From: Macrotis lagotis
Lineage: Eukaryota; Chordata; Mammalia; Peramelemorphia; Peramelidae
Assembly (NCBI RefSeq): GCF_037893015.1
Contig: NC_133665.1
Location: 39,563,537 to 39,627,536 of the forward strand
Direction: 5' to 3'
DNA: 64,000 nt
Shown piece after piece: positions 12,620-23,254 of this stretch; the stretch's first letter is position 1; every line of letters begins with the position of its first letter. Below the pieces are notes generated by a model. The model was not told where the DNA came from and searched no databases. It was given only the letters and a program-made list of their open reading frames with translations. The position numbers and the translations under genes were made by a program.

Positions 12620-13560
12620 TACTTCACTCTCCGCAAATTCAGAAAAAAATGCTGTTATATCTCCTCTCAGGAGGAATTACTATTTTGGGGCTATTTCCCA
12701 GCAGGTACCCAAATGTAAAACTATTGCTAAATTAACAAATGATTGTTGCAAAAACAAAACTTACCTTCAGAAGTAATGTCATTTCTTGCCTTAAGCTTGA
12801 ATTAAAATGTGATGGGGAAGCTAGTTGTCTATTGAGATATCATTTTTTATGATTATAACATTTTCTATGTACAAAACATTCAAAAACCTATTGAGACTTT
12901 AAGTTTATATAATAGAAATGAGCAGAGTAACCCTTAACTTACTGGACTGGGGCATCTTCTGTGAACTTGGGCATGTGCTCTGGTCCCTTGTTGGGGACCT
13001 GGTACCCTAATGGGAGAACATTATAATCTCCCTTGACTGATTCCCAGGAACTATAGCTGTGTCCCTATTCTTGTTGGAAGCTGCTTCCCTCTTTCCCCTT
13101 TCTCCCCCTATGTCCCCCCAACTCCCCCTCCCCCAGCCAACCCCCTTGGTGATTTACAAGAGCTGTAAAAGTGACTCAATCCATTCACTTTTGAGTTCTT
13201 TTTCTTTGAGTGAGGGAGATTTTTTCCCTTTTTTTTTCCTTTTGGTCTTTGGACTTCTGGTCAGACTGACTATAAGCCATTAGGCATCCATCCACCTTAC
13301 CTAGCCACACACAGAGTGAATTCAAAGAACAATTGTTTCTGTTTTGACCAGAAACCTTGAAGGTTTACTCTTCCCAGATAGATTTTTGTTTTTGGACTAT
13401 GCAAAAAGAAGTTCCTTGATACTTTTCTTTCTCACCTGCCTTAATCACTAGGATACCTGAGAATCTTACCCTCCTAGTTTTTTTCCTTCTTTTTTTGGAA
13501 GGTCTTCTTGGTCTCTTTGTCTCATCTCTTTTTTAACCTAACCTAAATGACTGAACGGGC
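12620..13560. other. Intergenic DNA, pyrimidine-rich in part
   Basis: No gene or repeat family recognised. A C/T-rich stretch lies at about 13080-13240. Confidence 0.4.
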
Positions 13561-13561
13561 A

Positions 13562-13785
13562 TTGTCTCAGTCAAACCATGACCTGGTAAAGACCTAGATT
13601 TAAAATTCACATCTGACTACTGGACCCAAATGGCTCTGGAGGGAAAAATTAAGTTGGTGTTTTTTACACAGCATCTCCTTTTCTCTACTTCCCCCAATTA
13701 AATTCAACTCATTGCAAATCATGTTATCACTTCCCTGATGTTATGGTCTTCTTTCTTGAATGAAGGACAAACAACAATCTGGAAG
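13562..13785 (+). repeat. RTE-dependent SINE fragment (3' part)
   Basis: It shares 'actggacccaaatggctct', 'cactt(cc)ctgatgttatgg' and 'gaatgaaggacaaacaaca' with the longer copy at 30735-31052 and, in reverse orientation, with 30425-30620 and 35155-35350. Confidence 0.65.
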
Positions 13786-13867
13786 GAGGAACACATACTT
13801 GCCAAGGTGAATCTAAAGTTCGAATTCAAGTAACTGACTGCTTTTTACCATCTTTCTGCAGCCTTTT

Positions 13868-14005
13868 TTTAAGGCAATGGAGTTAAGAGTGACTGGTCCA
13901 AGTTCACACAGCTATGCAATCATTAAGTGTCTGAGACTGGATTGGAACCCAGATCCTCCTGATTCTAGGGCTGATGCTTTATCCAATGTGCTACCTAGCT
14001 GCCCC
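13868..14005 (-). mobile_element. WSINE1-like SINE, antisense
   Basis: Reads in reverse: 'aaggcaatggagttaagag', 'attaagtgtctgagactgg', 'tgctacctagctgcccc'. Flanked by a 13-bp duplication with one mismatch (13855-13867 and 14006-14018). Confidence 0.9.
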
Positions 14006-14018
14006 TCTGAAGCCTTTT

Positions 14019-14940
14019 CTGCATTAAATTGGTGACTAAAGATCCTGAGAAATGAATGTTACCAATTTTAGAGGTTACTTATGAAACTGAGTTTCTAAGT
14101 TCCTGAGTCAGGTACCAGATACCCAGCAGGAATATTTCTTTAATAGTATGCTTCTCAGAGGAGAACAGCTCCAATTATATGATTATTCTTCTTCCAGAGG
14201 ACTATAAAAGCCTTTCTCTGACTCATCAAGAGGCATTTGACCTTGTGAGTCAGGTAAGGAGGTGAATTCAAATTCTAGTCAACAGAATAGAATTGGAATG
14301 AACAGCAAGAAAAAAAAATTACCACAGAACTTGCTTTTAAACCTTCTCTAGGAAGGATAATGGACACATTGAATGTTTTCTATTTCATCCATTTGTTTTT
14401 TAATCACTTTCTGTGGTAGAGAAACTCAATAAACCACTGTCCTATGCCTGATATCCATATTATTGTACCTTTGCAAGAATGGACACTAGATATGAGTTGA
14501 AAGAGAGACAGAGACATAGAAGTAAAGACACAGAGACAGACTGAGACAGAGACATAGAGTTAGGTAATTACAGAAACAGAGATAAAAAAACAGTAAGAGA
14601 GACAGAGACAGAGAAAGAGACACCTGACTAATGTATTTTTTTTTATGGTTTGGACTACCAGAATACAACCCAGGTCTCTGTAAAGATAAAGCCCTTTGTT
14701 GGGAAACTTTGGATAATACATAACATTTATATAATGCTTTATGTTCATTTTCATATATATATCATATCATTTATTCTTCATAATTCTCTTCCTCCTTGTT
14801 CGGAATGCTTTCTCTCCTCAAAAGACATTCAAAACCTGACCCCTTTCTTTCTGAGCTTTTGGTTATCTCTAATTTATCTCCATATGGCTTGTCTGACCTT
14901 GTTATTTGTATGTTGTTGACTGTGAGCTCATTGAAGGTGG
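14019..14940. other. Intergenic DNA with a GA/CAGA-rich tract
   Basis: A purine-rich 'agagacagagaca' stretch lies at 14500-14625. Otherwise no recognised element. Confidence 0.5.
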
Positions 14941-14960
14941 AGGGTTTTGTTTTTTGTCTT

Positions 14961-15118
14961 TTTTTTTTTTTTTAGGTTTTTGCAAGGCAAATGGGGTTAA
15001 GTGGCTTGCCCAAGGCCACACAGCTAGGTCATTATTAAGTGTCTGAGACCACATTTGAACCCAGGTACTCCTGACTCCAGGGCCGGTGCTTTATCCACTG
15101 CGCCACCTAGCTGCCCCC
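14961..15118 (-). mobile_element. WSINE1-like SINE, antisense, little decayed
   Basis: A long T-run (poly-A tail in reverse), then 'gcaaggcaaatggggttaag', 'gtggcttgcccaaggccac', and the head 'cactgcgccacctagctgcc'. It keeps CpGs that other copies have lost, so it is among the younger copies. Imperfect flanking duplication 'gttttttgtcttttt' versus 'gtttttatgtcttttt'. Confidence 0.92.
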
Positions 15119-15177
15119 GTTTTTATGTCTTTTTGTATTTTTGATGGCTAAGCACAGTGCCTGGGACAAAGTGAGGT

Positions 15178-15683
15178 TTTCTTTTTCCTTCAAAAATATT
15201 CTTCCTAATTACATGGAAAGACAATTTTTAACATTCCTTTAAAAAAATTTGAGTTCCAAATTTTTTCTTCCTTCCTTCCTTAACAATGAGACAATAAGCA
15301 ATTTGATATAGTTTATACAGGTGCAGTCCTGTAAATCACATTCCCATATTAGTCATGTTGTGAAAGAAGAAATAGATAAAAAGATAAAAAATCCATGGAA
15401 AATATTGAAAAATAGCATGCTTTGCTCTGCATTCAGACTCTATCAGTTCTTTCTCTGGAGGATTTTTCATCAGGAGTCCTTTGGAATTTCTTGTATTCTG
15501 AGAATAGCCAAGTCATTCACAGCTGAGCATCATAATTGTTGTTGTTGTGTACAGTGTTCTTTGGTTCTGCTCACTTCACTTTGCATCAGTTCATGGAAGT
15601 CTTTCCAGGTTTTTCTGAAATAAGCCTATTTATCATTTCTTATAGAATAGCTGTATTCCATTACAATCAAATACCACAACTGC
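15178..15683 (-). mobile_element. Antisense L1 3' UTR fragment
   Basis: Antisense L1 3' end: 'gagttccaaattttttcttc', 'gcattcagactctatcagtt', 'gttctgctcacttcactttg', 'tcagttcatggaagtctttc'. It abuts L1 ORF2-derived sequence directly, so either the L1 has an internal deletion or two fragments are adjacent. Confidence 0.75.
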
Positions 15684-16060
15684 ATTAATTTTGTGTGAAG
15701 CCTTTTTAATTTAACATAATCAAAATTATTCATTTTACATCCTGCAATGCTTTCTATCTCTTGTTTGGTCACAGATTCTTTCCTTATCCATAGATCTGTT
15801 AGGTAAACTATTTCATGCTTTTTTAGTTTGCTTATTATATAATCCTTTATGTATAAAACATGTACTTATTTTTGGTATATGGTGTGAGATATTTTCTACC
15901 AAGCTGTTTTCTAGTTTTTCCAGTTTATCAACTAGTGATTTCTTGTCCCTAAAGCTTGGGTCTACATTTCTCAAATACTGGATTGATATAGTCATTTCTA
16001 ATGTGTATTGGATACCTAATCTGTTCCACTGATCCATTACTATTTCTTCATAAGTACAAG
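15684..16060 (-). mobile_element. Antisense L1 ORF2 3' portion
   Basis: Antisense ORF2-derived block ('aagcctttttaatttaaca', 'ctcttgtttggtcacagat', 'ggtatatggtgtgagatatt', 'tctgttccactgatccatt'). A 74-aa open remnant lies at 15813-16037 on the minus strand. It continues after the insertion at about 16463, and again at 21090. Confidence 0.7.
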
Positions 16061-16462
16061 ATGAATTTTACAATTTTTCCCCTAATCTTGCTTCCCTTCC
16101 CCCACCCCTACAGAAGGCTGTCTGTTAGTCTTTACATTGGTTCCATGGTATACATTGATCTAAATTGAATGTATTGAGAGAGAAATCATATCTTTAAGAA
16201 AGAAAAATAAAGTATAAGAGATAGTAAAATTACGTAATAATATAACTTTTTTTTTTTTTCTAATTTGACGGTAATAGTCTTTGGTCTTTGTTCAAATGCC
16301 ACAATTCTTTCTCTGGATACAGATGGTATTATCCATCACAGATAGCCCCAAAGTGTCCCTGATTGTTACACTGATGGAATGAACAAGGCCATCAAGGTTG
16401 ATCATCACCCCCATGTTGCTGTTAGGGTGTATAATGTTCTTCTGGTTCTGCTCATCTTGCTC
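16061..16462 (-). mobile_element. Antisense L1 3'-end fragment nested in the older L1
   Basis: Same sequence type as 26859-27337 and 10360-10540: 'cttccccca..ctacagaaggc', 'ggtaatagtctttggtcttt', 'gatcatcacccccatgttgc'. Old L1 text resumes after it ('atgattgctattttgtaata'). I found no convincing target-site duplication. Confidence 0.65.
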
Positions 16463-16828
16463 AATGATTGCTATTTTGTAATACAGCTTGAGATCTCGAA
16501 CCGCTTAGGCCATCTTCCCTCACATTGTTTTTTCTCATTAATTCCCTTGATTTTGGCCTTTTATTCTTCTAGATGAATTTTGTCATTGTTATTTCTAGCC
16601 CTATAAAATATTTTTAGTCATTTTATTTGTATGATACTGAACAAAGAAATTAATTTGGGTAGAACTGTCATTTTTATTTTATTAGTTTGAGCTTGAGCTA
16701 TTAATATTTCTCCATTTAGATCTGACTTTATTAGTGTGAAAAGTGTTTTATAATTATGCTCATATAATTCCTAGTTTTGTCTTGGTGAATGGATTCCCAA
16801 GTAATTTATATTGTTTGTAGCTATTTTA
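16463..16828 (-). mobile_element. Antisense L1 ORF2, middle part
   Basis: Continuation of the older L1: 'ctcattaattcccttgattt', 'gaaattaatttgggtagaac', 'agatctgactttattagtgt'. It ends in the 15-bp target-site duplication 16814-16828, repeated at 21075-21089. Confidence 0.75.
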
Positions 16829-17573
16829 TTTATTTGTTTATTTGTTTATTTACAATTACTAAAATAGTCTTGGGGTAAGAGTAAACATAATCCCCCTTCA
16901 TGTCCCCCAATAAAAAACCTCATGAGAAATAAAGTGAAAGAAAGAGAAATAATGTGCTTTAGCCTGTGTTCTGATAGCATCAGTTCTGTCTCTGAAGTGG
17001 ATCACATTCTTTATCCTAAGTCCATCAGAAAAGTTACTTCCACATTTTCCCACAGTTGCTGTTGCTGCTTGTAATTCCCTCCATTCATTCCTCTCCACTA
17101 CCAATTATTATATTTTCTCTCTCCTTTTACTCTGTCCCTCTTCAAAAGTGTGCTGTGAGACAGCCAAGTGTCACAAAGGAAAGAGCACTGGCCCTGGGAC
17201 CAGGAGTTCCCAAAGCCTCCATCCCACCCCCAGAGACCCAGCAACCACCCAGCCCTGTGGCCCTGGGCAGGCCCTCCAATTCTGCCACATTGCAAAAAGT
17301 AAAAAAAAAGGAAAATGTGTTTTATCTGACTATCCTCTCTCATGATCTACCCTCTCCTATGTAATTCTGACTATAGCTCCATGATACTTGAATTGTGTCC
17401 TTCTGGCTGCTTGTAATATTTTTGTTTTGACTTGGGAGTTCTGGAACTTGGCTATAATATTCCTGGGTGTTAATTTTTTTGGAGTAGGAGATTGGTGGAT
17501 TCTTTCAATTTCTATTTTGCCCTCTGCTTCTAGGATATCAGGGCAATTTTCCTGTACAAATTCTTTTTTAAAA
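16829..17573 (-). mobile_element. HAL1 3'-end fragment A (internally deleted)
   Basis: Antisense HAL1: 3' UTR (16829-17345) joined directly to the C-terminal part of ORF1. The minus-strand frame 17357-17599 contains PRNIIAKFQNSQVKTKILQA, typical of the L1 ORF1p RRM region. About 0.7 kb present in the neighbouring HAL1 copy is missing at the joint near 17350. The fragment is 5'-truncated where HAL1 copy B begins. Confidence 0.75.
17150..17305 (+). repeat. SINE-like unit built into the HAL1 3' UTR (copy in fragment A)
   Basis: It runs opposite to HAL1 and is colinear with a WSINE: 'agagcactggccctgggac', 'accagga', 'ctgtggccctgggcaggcc', then an A-rich end. The same unit sits at the same place in the HAL1 copies at 18525-18675 and 27672-27822. 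Confidence 0.7.
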
Positions 17574-17647
17574 ATTATATTTATTTTATTTTTATACAAA
17601 TGATTTTTAATACATTACTAAGATATTCTTGTTTAAGAGTAAACATA

Positions 17648-17797
17648 GGGACGGCTAGGTGGCACAGTGAATAGAGTACCGGCCTTGGAGTCAGGAGTAC
17701 CTGGGTTCAAATCCAACCTCAGACACTTAATAATTACCTAGCCGTGTGGCCTTGGGCAAGCCACTTAACCCTACTGCCTTGAAAAATCTAAAAAAAA
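17648..17797 (+). mobile_element. WSINE1-like SINE inserted in HAL1 B
   Basis: 'gacggctaggtggcacagtg' head, 'gggttcaaatcc', 'gtggccttgggcaagccact' and an A-rich tail. Perfect 12-bp flanking duplication aagagtaaacat at 17636-17647 and 17798-17809. Confidence 0.95.
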
Positions 17798-17892
17798 AAG
17801 AGTAAACATCATACCCCCCCCAAAGATATAGACCCTCAGGAGCAATAAAGTAAAGAGGAAAAATTAAAATTAAAATAAAAAATAATAATAGA

Positions 17893-18035
17893 GCAGCTAG
17901 GTGGCACAGTAGACAGAGCACTGACCCTGGAGTCAGGAGCACCCAAGCTCAAATCTGGCCCCAGACACCCAAAAATCACCCAGCTGTGTGACCCTGGGCA
18001 AGCTACCCCAAACCCACTGCCCTGAAAAATAAAAT
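17893..18035 (+). mobile_element. WSINE-related SINE, GC-rich variant 1
   Basis: 'agcagctaggtggcacagta' head, 'gctcaaatctggccccagac', 'gtgtgaccctgggcaagct', then 'ataaaataaaatgataata'. It uses 'cacccaaaaatcacccagc' where common WSINE copies have 'cacttaataattacctagc'. Confidence 0.85.
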
Positions 18036-18081
18036 AAAATGATAATAATAATAATAACAATAATAATAATAATAATACTAG

Positions 18082-18226
18082 GGGCGGTCAGGTGGTACAG
18101 TGAGCAGAGCACTAGCCCCAGAGTCAGTAGCACCCGGGTCCAAATCTGGCCTCAGACACCCAACAATCACCCAGCTGTGTGGCCCTGGGCAAGCCACCCA
18201 ACCCCATCCACCCCTCAACTCCCCCA

Positions 18227-18228
<2 letters not shown>
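18082..18228 (+). mobile_element. WSINE-related SINE, GC-rich variant 2
   Basis: 'ggggcggtcaggtggtacag' head, 'gggtccaaatctggcctcag', 'gtggccctgggcaagccacc', ending in the (AAT)n tract. It shares the 'cacccaacaatcacccagc' variant with the copy at 17893-18035. Confidence 0.85.
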
Positions 18229-18298
<70 letters not shown>

Positions 18299-18322
18299 AA
18301 CAATAACAATAACAATAACAAA
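18229..18322 (+). repeat. (AAT)n(AAC)n microsatellite
   Basis: A long run of aat units, then aac units, then aataac. It is probably an expanded SINE A-tail. It creates poly-Leu and poly-Ile shadow frames. Confidence 0.95.
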
Positions 18323-18524
18323 AATGTGCTCCATTCTGTGTTCTAACACCACCAGCTTTGTCGTGGGTGGATCACATTCTTTAGGATAAGTCCATCACAA
18401 AAGCTACTTCTATATTTTTCCACTGTTGCCATTGCTGATTGCAACTCCCTCCATTCATACTTCCCTACTACCATACACTATATTTTCTCTCTCCTTTCAC
18501 TCTGTCCCTCTTTTTAAATGTGCT

Positions 18525-18675
18525 GTAGGGTAGCTGAGTGGAGCAGCAGACTGATCACCAGTTCTGAGGCCAAGAGGCCCTAAGCCCAAATACCACCTCT
18601 CAAGGCCAGGCAACCACCTGGCCCTGTGGTCCCAGACAGGCCATCCAATCCCAGCCCCTTGCAAGAAGTAAAAAA
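18525..18675 (+). repeat. SINE-like unit built into the HAL1 3' UTR (copy B)
   Basis: 'gggtagctgagtggagcag', 'caaccacctggccctgtgg', 'caggccatccaatcccag', then 'gcaagaagtaaaaaag'. Same flanking HAL1 text as the units at 17150 and 27672 ('cactctgtccctctt' before it). Confidence 0.7.
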
Positions 18676-19189
18676 GAAAATGTGTTATAGCTGACCACTC
18701 ACCCCCATGGTCCACCCTCTCCTCCATCACTCACATCCCCCCTTCCCCTGTCCCCCTTCTCTCCTTCTTACTCTAGATGTCTATACCCCATCGAGTATAT
18801 ATGCTGTTTCCTCTTCAAGCCACCTCTGATGAGAGTGAAGGTTCCCTCATTCCCCCTTGCCTTCCCCCCTTCCATATCATTGCAATAGCTCATCGTAATT
18901 AAAAAATCATATTATATGAAATATCTTAGCCTATTCCACCTCTCCTTTCTCTTACTCTCATTACATTTCCCTTTTAGCCATTGACTTCATTTTTACAATA
19001 TATATCTTCAAATTCATCTCTCTCCTGTGCTTCATCTATTAAAGCTCCTTCTACCTGCTCTATTAAATGAGAAATTTCTTATGAGTATTATCAGTATCAT
19101 TTTTCTATGCAGGAATACACGTAGTTCATCATCATTAAGTCCCTCATATTTTACCCTTATGCTCCACTCTCTATGTTTCACTTGAGTCC

Positions 19190-20208
19190 TCTATTTGAAA
19201 ATCAAACTTTCTGTTCAGCTCTGGCCATTTTAACAGGAACATTTGAAATTCACCTGATTCACTGAAAGTCTATCTTTTTCCCTGGAAGAGGATGTTCAGT
19301 TTTGCAGGATAGTTGATTCTTGGTTGCATTCCAAGATCTTTTGTCTTCTGGAATATTATATTTCAAGCCCTACAAGCCTTTAATGTAGTTGCTGCTAAGT
19401 CCTGTGTGATCCTGACTGCAGCTTCACGATATTTGAATTTTGTGCTTCTGGCTGCTTGTAATATTTTCTCTTTGACTTGGGAGTTCTGGAACTTGGCTAT
19501 AATATTCCTGGGGATTGTTGTTTTGGATCTTTTTTGGGGCGGGGGGAGATTAGTGGATTCTCTCCATTTCTATTTTGCCCTCTGCTTCTAGGATATCAGG
19601 GCAATTTTCCTGTAGGAATTCTTTAAAAATTATGTCAAGGCTCTTTTCCTGATCATGACTTTCAGGTATCCCAATAATTTTTAATTTTCTTTTCTGAATC
19701 TGTTTTCCAGATCAGTTGTTTTTTCAATGCGATGTTTCACATTTTCTTCTAATTTTTCATTCTTTTGGTTTTGAAGTATTGTGTCCTGATTTCTCATAAA
19801 GTCAGAAGCTTCCTTCAGCTCTATTCTATATCTGAAGGATTTGCTTTCCTCAGAGAGTTTTCTTATTTCTTTTTCCATCTGGCCAATTCTGCTTTTTAAA
19901 GCCTTCTTCTCCTCAATAACTTTTTGAACTGTTTTATCCATTTGACCTGTGTTGGTTTTTAACATGATATTTTCTTCAACATTCTTTTGGATCTCCTTGA
20001 CTAAGCTGCTGACTTGGTTTTCATGTTTTTCCTGCAACTCCCTCATTTTTCTTCCCAATTTTTCCTCTACCTCCCTTACTTGATTTTCAAAATCTTTTTT
20101 GAGCTCTATCATCGCCTGAGCCCAACTTCTATATTTCTTGGAGTCTTTAGATGCAGAAGCTTGGACTTTTTCACCTTCTGAGTATATTTTGATCCTCCAT
20201 GGGACCAA
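19190..20208 (-). pseudogene. HAL1/L1 ORF1 remnant in copy B
   Basis: The open stretch 20208-19681 (175 aa) is a long coiled coil rich in Glu/Lys ('ELKKDFENQVREVEEKLG', 'ALKSRIGQMEKEIRKL'), as in L1 ORF1p trimerisation domains. The RRM and C-terminal domain follow at about 19660-19190 but are broken by frameshifts and stops. ORF1p is an RNA-binding chaperone for retrotransposition; this copy cannot make a complete one. Confidence 0.8.
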
Positions 20209-21089
20209 AGTAATTGTTTATGGTCAGGTTCCTTTTTTCTGTTTACTCATTCCCCCAGCCTGTGCCCTGGTTTGGGGTGCTTCCTGAGCTTTTGAGTATT
20301 ATTGGGACACCCTCACAAAGACCTTAGTTCCTTCAACATCTTATGGGAGGCTCTGACCACTCTCCTAGTCTGTGAATGACTATAAGCACTCCCCTCTGCC
20401 CCAGGATTGTGAGGAGGGTCCCGGCTCTATGACAGTATGAGGAACCAGACTGTGACCAGGGTCTGAATATGGACAAAGACACAGAGTCCTGTCCCAGGGA
20501 CAGAGGAGAGACTTCAGCAGTCTCCCTCCACTCCCTTACCTTCCAGGGTCTAAGCACTCTGGAAGCAGCTGCTGGTGGCTCCCTGCTGGGTGGCTCCATG
20601 GGCCTTCTTCTCTTTCCTGGGATCTGGGCTGCACTGAGGGCTGCCGCCTCACTGAGGAGGGTCACATTGGCCTGGGCTTCATGCTTATTCTGGAAGAAGT
20701 TCCCTCACTGGTCTTCCAAGTTGTGCTTAGAACTCCCTAGGTTGCAGGTCAGGAAACCACTTCTGCTGCCAGCAGCCAGTACTCTCTGTTACCCAGGCAC
20801 CCTAGTGCCCAGCAGGCTGTTCCCAGAAGAATAGAGCTCCTTTTGCTCCAGCACAATATTCCTGGCTGTGCTGTCGCCCCCTCCACCTCCATAGAACAGA
20901 GCTTCCCCAAGATCTTCCAGGTTAACTTGGGCTGGGGAATTGCCTCACTGGATCTTTCTGTGGGTTCTAACTCTCAAAAATTTAATTAGAGCCATAATTT
21001 TAAGGTTTTTGGAATATTTTGGAGAGAGCTCCTAGGAAAGGCTGCTCTCCTGCTGCCATCTTGGCTCCACCCCATTTGTAGCTATTTTA

Positions 21090-22120
21090 AAGGGAATTGC
21101 TCTATCTCTTGCTGCTGGATCTTGTTGGTAATGTATAGAAATGCTGATGATTTATGTGGGCTTATTTTATGTCCTATAGTTTTGCTGAAGTTGTTAATTA
21201 TTTCAACTAGCATTTTAGTTGATTCTCTAGGGTTCTCAAAGTCTACCATCATATCATCTGCAAAAAAATGATAGTTTTGTTTCTTCATTGCCTATTATAA
21301 TCCCTCTAATTTCTTCTTCTCTTGTTGATATAGATATCAGTTCTAGTATGATATTGAATAATAGTGGAAATAATAGGCATCCTTGCATCACTCTTGATCT
21401 TATTGGGAAGATTTCTAACTTATCTCTGTTATAGATAATGCTTGCTGATGGTTTTAAATAGATAGAACTTAATAATTTTAAGGAAAGTTCCATTTATTTG
21501 CTTTCTAGTGTTTTTATTAGGAATGGGTGTTGTATTTTGTCAAAAGCCTTTTCTGCATCTAGAGATAAATCATATGGTTTTTGTCTGTTTTGTGTCCTAT
21601 TATTGAGACAGTGCTGCATTCCTCTCTCCTCCCCACCCCACATAATGTATGATCCTTGTGATATATTGCTATAATTTCCTTCCTAGTATTTTATTTAAAA
21701 TTTTTGCATCAATATCCATTAGGAAAATTAATTTATAGCTTCCCCCCACTGTTTTCACTCTTCCTAAGTATCAGTACCTATTTGTGTTGTAAAAGGAATT
21801 TGATAGGGTTCCTTCTTTTCCTATTGTTTCAAATAGTTTATATTGTATGGGAATTAATTATTCTTTAAATGTTTGATAGAATTCACTTGTGAATCCCTTT
21901 GGTTCTGAGGATTTCTTTTAGGGAGCTCATTGAGGGTTTGTTCAATTTCTTTTTTCTTATATAGGGCTATTTAAGTATTCTACTTCTGCTTCTGTTAAAA
22001 GGGGAGTTGATATTATTGTAAATATCATTCATTTAATTTATATTGTTAGATTTCTTGACATAAAGTTGGGTAAATAGCTCTGAATAATTGCTTAAATTTT
22101 ATCTTCATTGGTGGTGTCAC
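21090..22120 (-). mobile_element. Antisense L1 ORF2 with RT-domain remnant
   Basis: Continuation of the old L1 after the HAL1 insertion. The minus-strand frame 21288-21082 carries the RT active-site box FADDMMVDFENPRES (the YxDD-type motif of L1 ORF2p) and 'IINNFSKTIGHKISPHKSSA'. The frame 21493-21254 carries the preceding RT block (QGCLLFPLLFNIILE). Multiple frameshifts mean no intact ORF2. Confidence 0.85.
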
Positions 22121-22770
22121 TTTTATTTTGAAAATGATTTACCCTTAAAGTGCAGTCACATAGTAGTCTGCTTTTTATTTTTTCCAATAGACAATCAAAA
22201 CTCCCATATGTTTATGGCCCTCTTGCCCTAGAGGAGCTCAGAAGTCATGTAATCCTGGGGTGTGAGTTCTTTTCAGTTTCCAAGATTGGTGTGAAACAAG
22301 AAAAAAATTCTTTCTAAGTGACATATTAATATTTGACTTAAGCAAGTAAACTGTGCCTCAAGGCTCCAGGTGTTTCTTTTCACATGCTGTAAGACAAAAA
22401 GTATTTCCTGATGTTCAGAGAGTGAGTTTCAAGCTGAGATTAGTGTTAGAAAAGGAGATAAAATTTTCTTGAGAAAGATGATAAATGCTGAAATACTTTA
22501 TTCCTTTACCCAATTATTTATACATTGGTTTTCTATTTTAAAAAAGCTTTCATGTTGATTTTTTTTCATGTGACCTTTCATGTGAAAAACTGGAACACAA
22601 CCATAAAAGTTCAATGGAAAAAAGATGTGACTTTGAATTTGAATCCTGACCTTGGCTATTGTAAGTTTATTTTATGTGCTCTTACAACCTGTTTGATCCT
22701 GGGAAATTTACTTAACCTCTCTGTATCTCATTTTACTGCCTGTAAAATCATGTGGTTGAATCAGATAATA
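22121..22770. other. Intergenic DNA, with an old MIR/THER-like piece at about 22620-22770
   Basis: 'gaatcctgaccttggctat', 'tgatcctgggaaatttactt' and 'aacctctctgtatctcatt' resemble a decayed CORE-SINE. Nothing else recognised. Confidence 0.45.
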
Positions 22771-22779
22771 TCTAATGCT

Positions 22780-22985
22780 AATCAATCAAGAGACCAATAT
22801 TTATTGCCTACTATGTGCTAGGTATTGGGTTTACAAGACAATAGTGAGATCTGTTTTCAAAGAACTCACATTCTAGGGATTGAGGGAGTGAAGGTGGGAT
22901 AATATGTACAATATCATCTACAGTAATATATAAAATAGATAGAAGGTGGAGGTGGATTAGGTGAGGGGGTACTAGCTGCTGTAAA
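22780..22985 (+). repeat. Old interspersed repeat of the 'tactatgtgctaggtattgg' type
   Basis: 'caatatttattgcctactat', 'gtgctaggtattgggttta', 'caaagaactcacattctag'. Related pieces lie at 26820-26858/30085-30150 and 34245-34400. Family (L2/L3-like) not assigned with confidence. Confidence 0.5.
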
Positions 22986-23039
22986 GATTAGGAAGGTCCC
23001 TTTCAGATTTAATTCTGTAATCCTATAAACTAAGGATAT

Positions 23040-23210
23040 GGTCTTAAGAGTATCTGAATTTGAATCCAGATTTATTATTAATTTACCTATATGACAATGG
23101 ATAAATCACTTCCTCTTTTTAGGTCTCATGGATCATACTAAAATGAACTGGTTGAACTAGAGAATCCCAAAGATCCTTTTCAGCTTTAAATTCCATGACT
23201 ATTAACATTT
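23040..23210 (+). repeat. MIR/THER-type SINE
   Basis: 'tgaatttgaatccagattt', 'aatcacttcctctttttagg', 'agatccttttcagctttaaa'. Confidence 0.6.
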
Positions 23211-23254
23211 GGATCCAATAAAGATGATTGATTCAGAGATGCATTCTAAATCAA

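Larger units (their letters stand above)
17574..21074 (-). mobile_element. HAL1 (half-L1) copy B, 5' end present, no ORF2
   Basis: Antisense HAL1. Its 5' end is at 21074 with the L1-type start (plus strand 'tgctgccatcttggctccac', holding a YY1-like CAAGATGGC on the element strand). Then come a GC-rich 5' UTR (about 20210-21074), ORF1 remnants (about 20208-19190) and a 3' UTR. No ORF2 reverse transcriptase lies between ORF1 and the 3' end, which defines a HAL1. Later SINE insertions lengthen it. Together with fragment A it is enclosed by one 15-bp duplication. Confidence 0.8.

Noticed and set aside
18039..18389. Poly-Ile/Thr frame (plus) and poly-Leu frame (minus)
   Set aside because: Translation of the (AAT)n(AAC)n tract at a SINE tail.
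20333..20834. 110-aa and 121-aa frames in a GC-richer stretch
   Set aside because: They lie in the 5' UTR of HAL1 copy B, with no domain and overlap on both strands.
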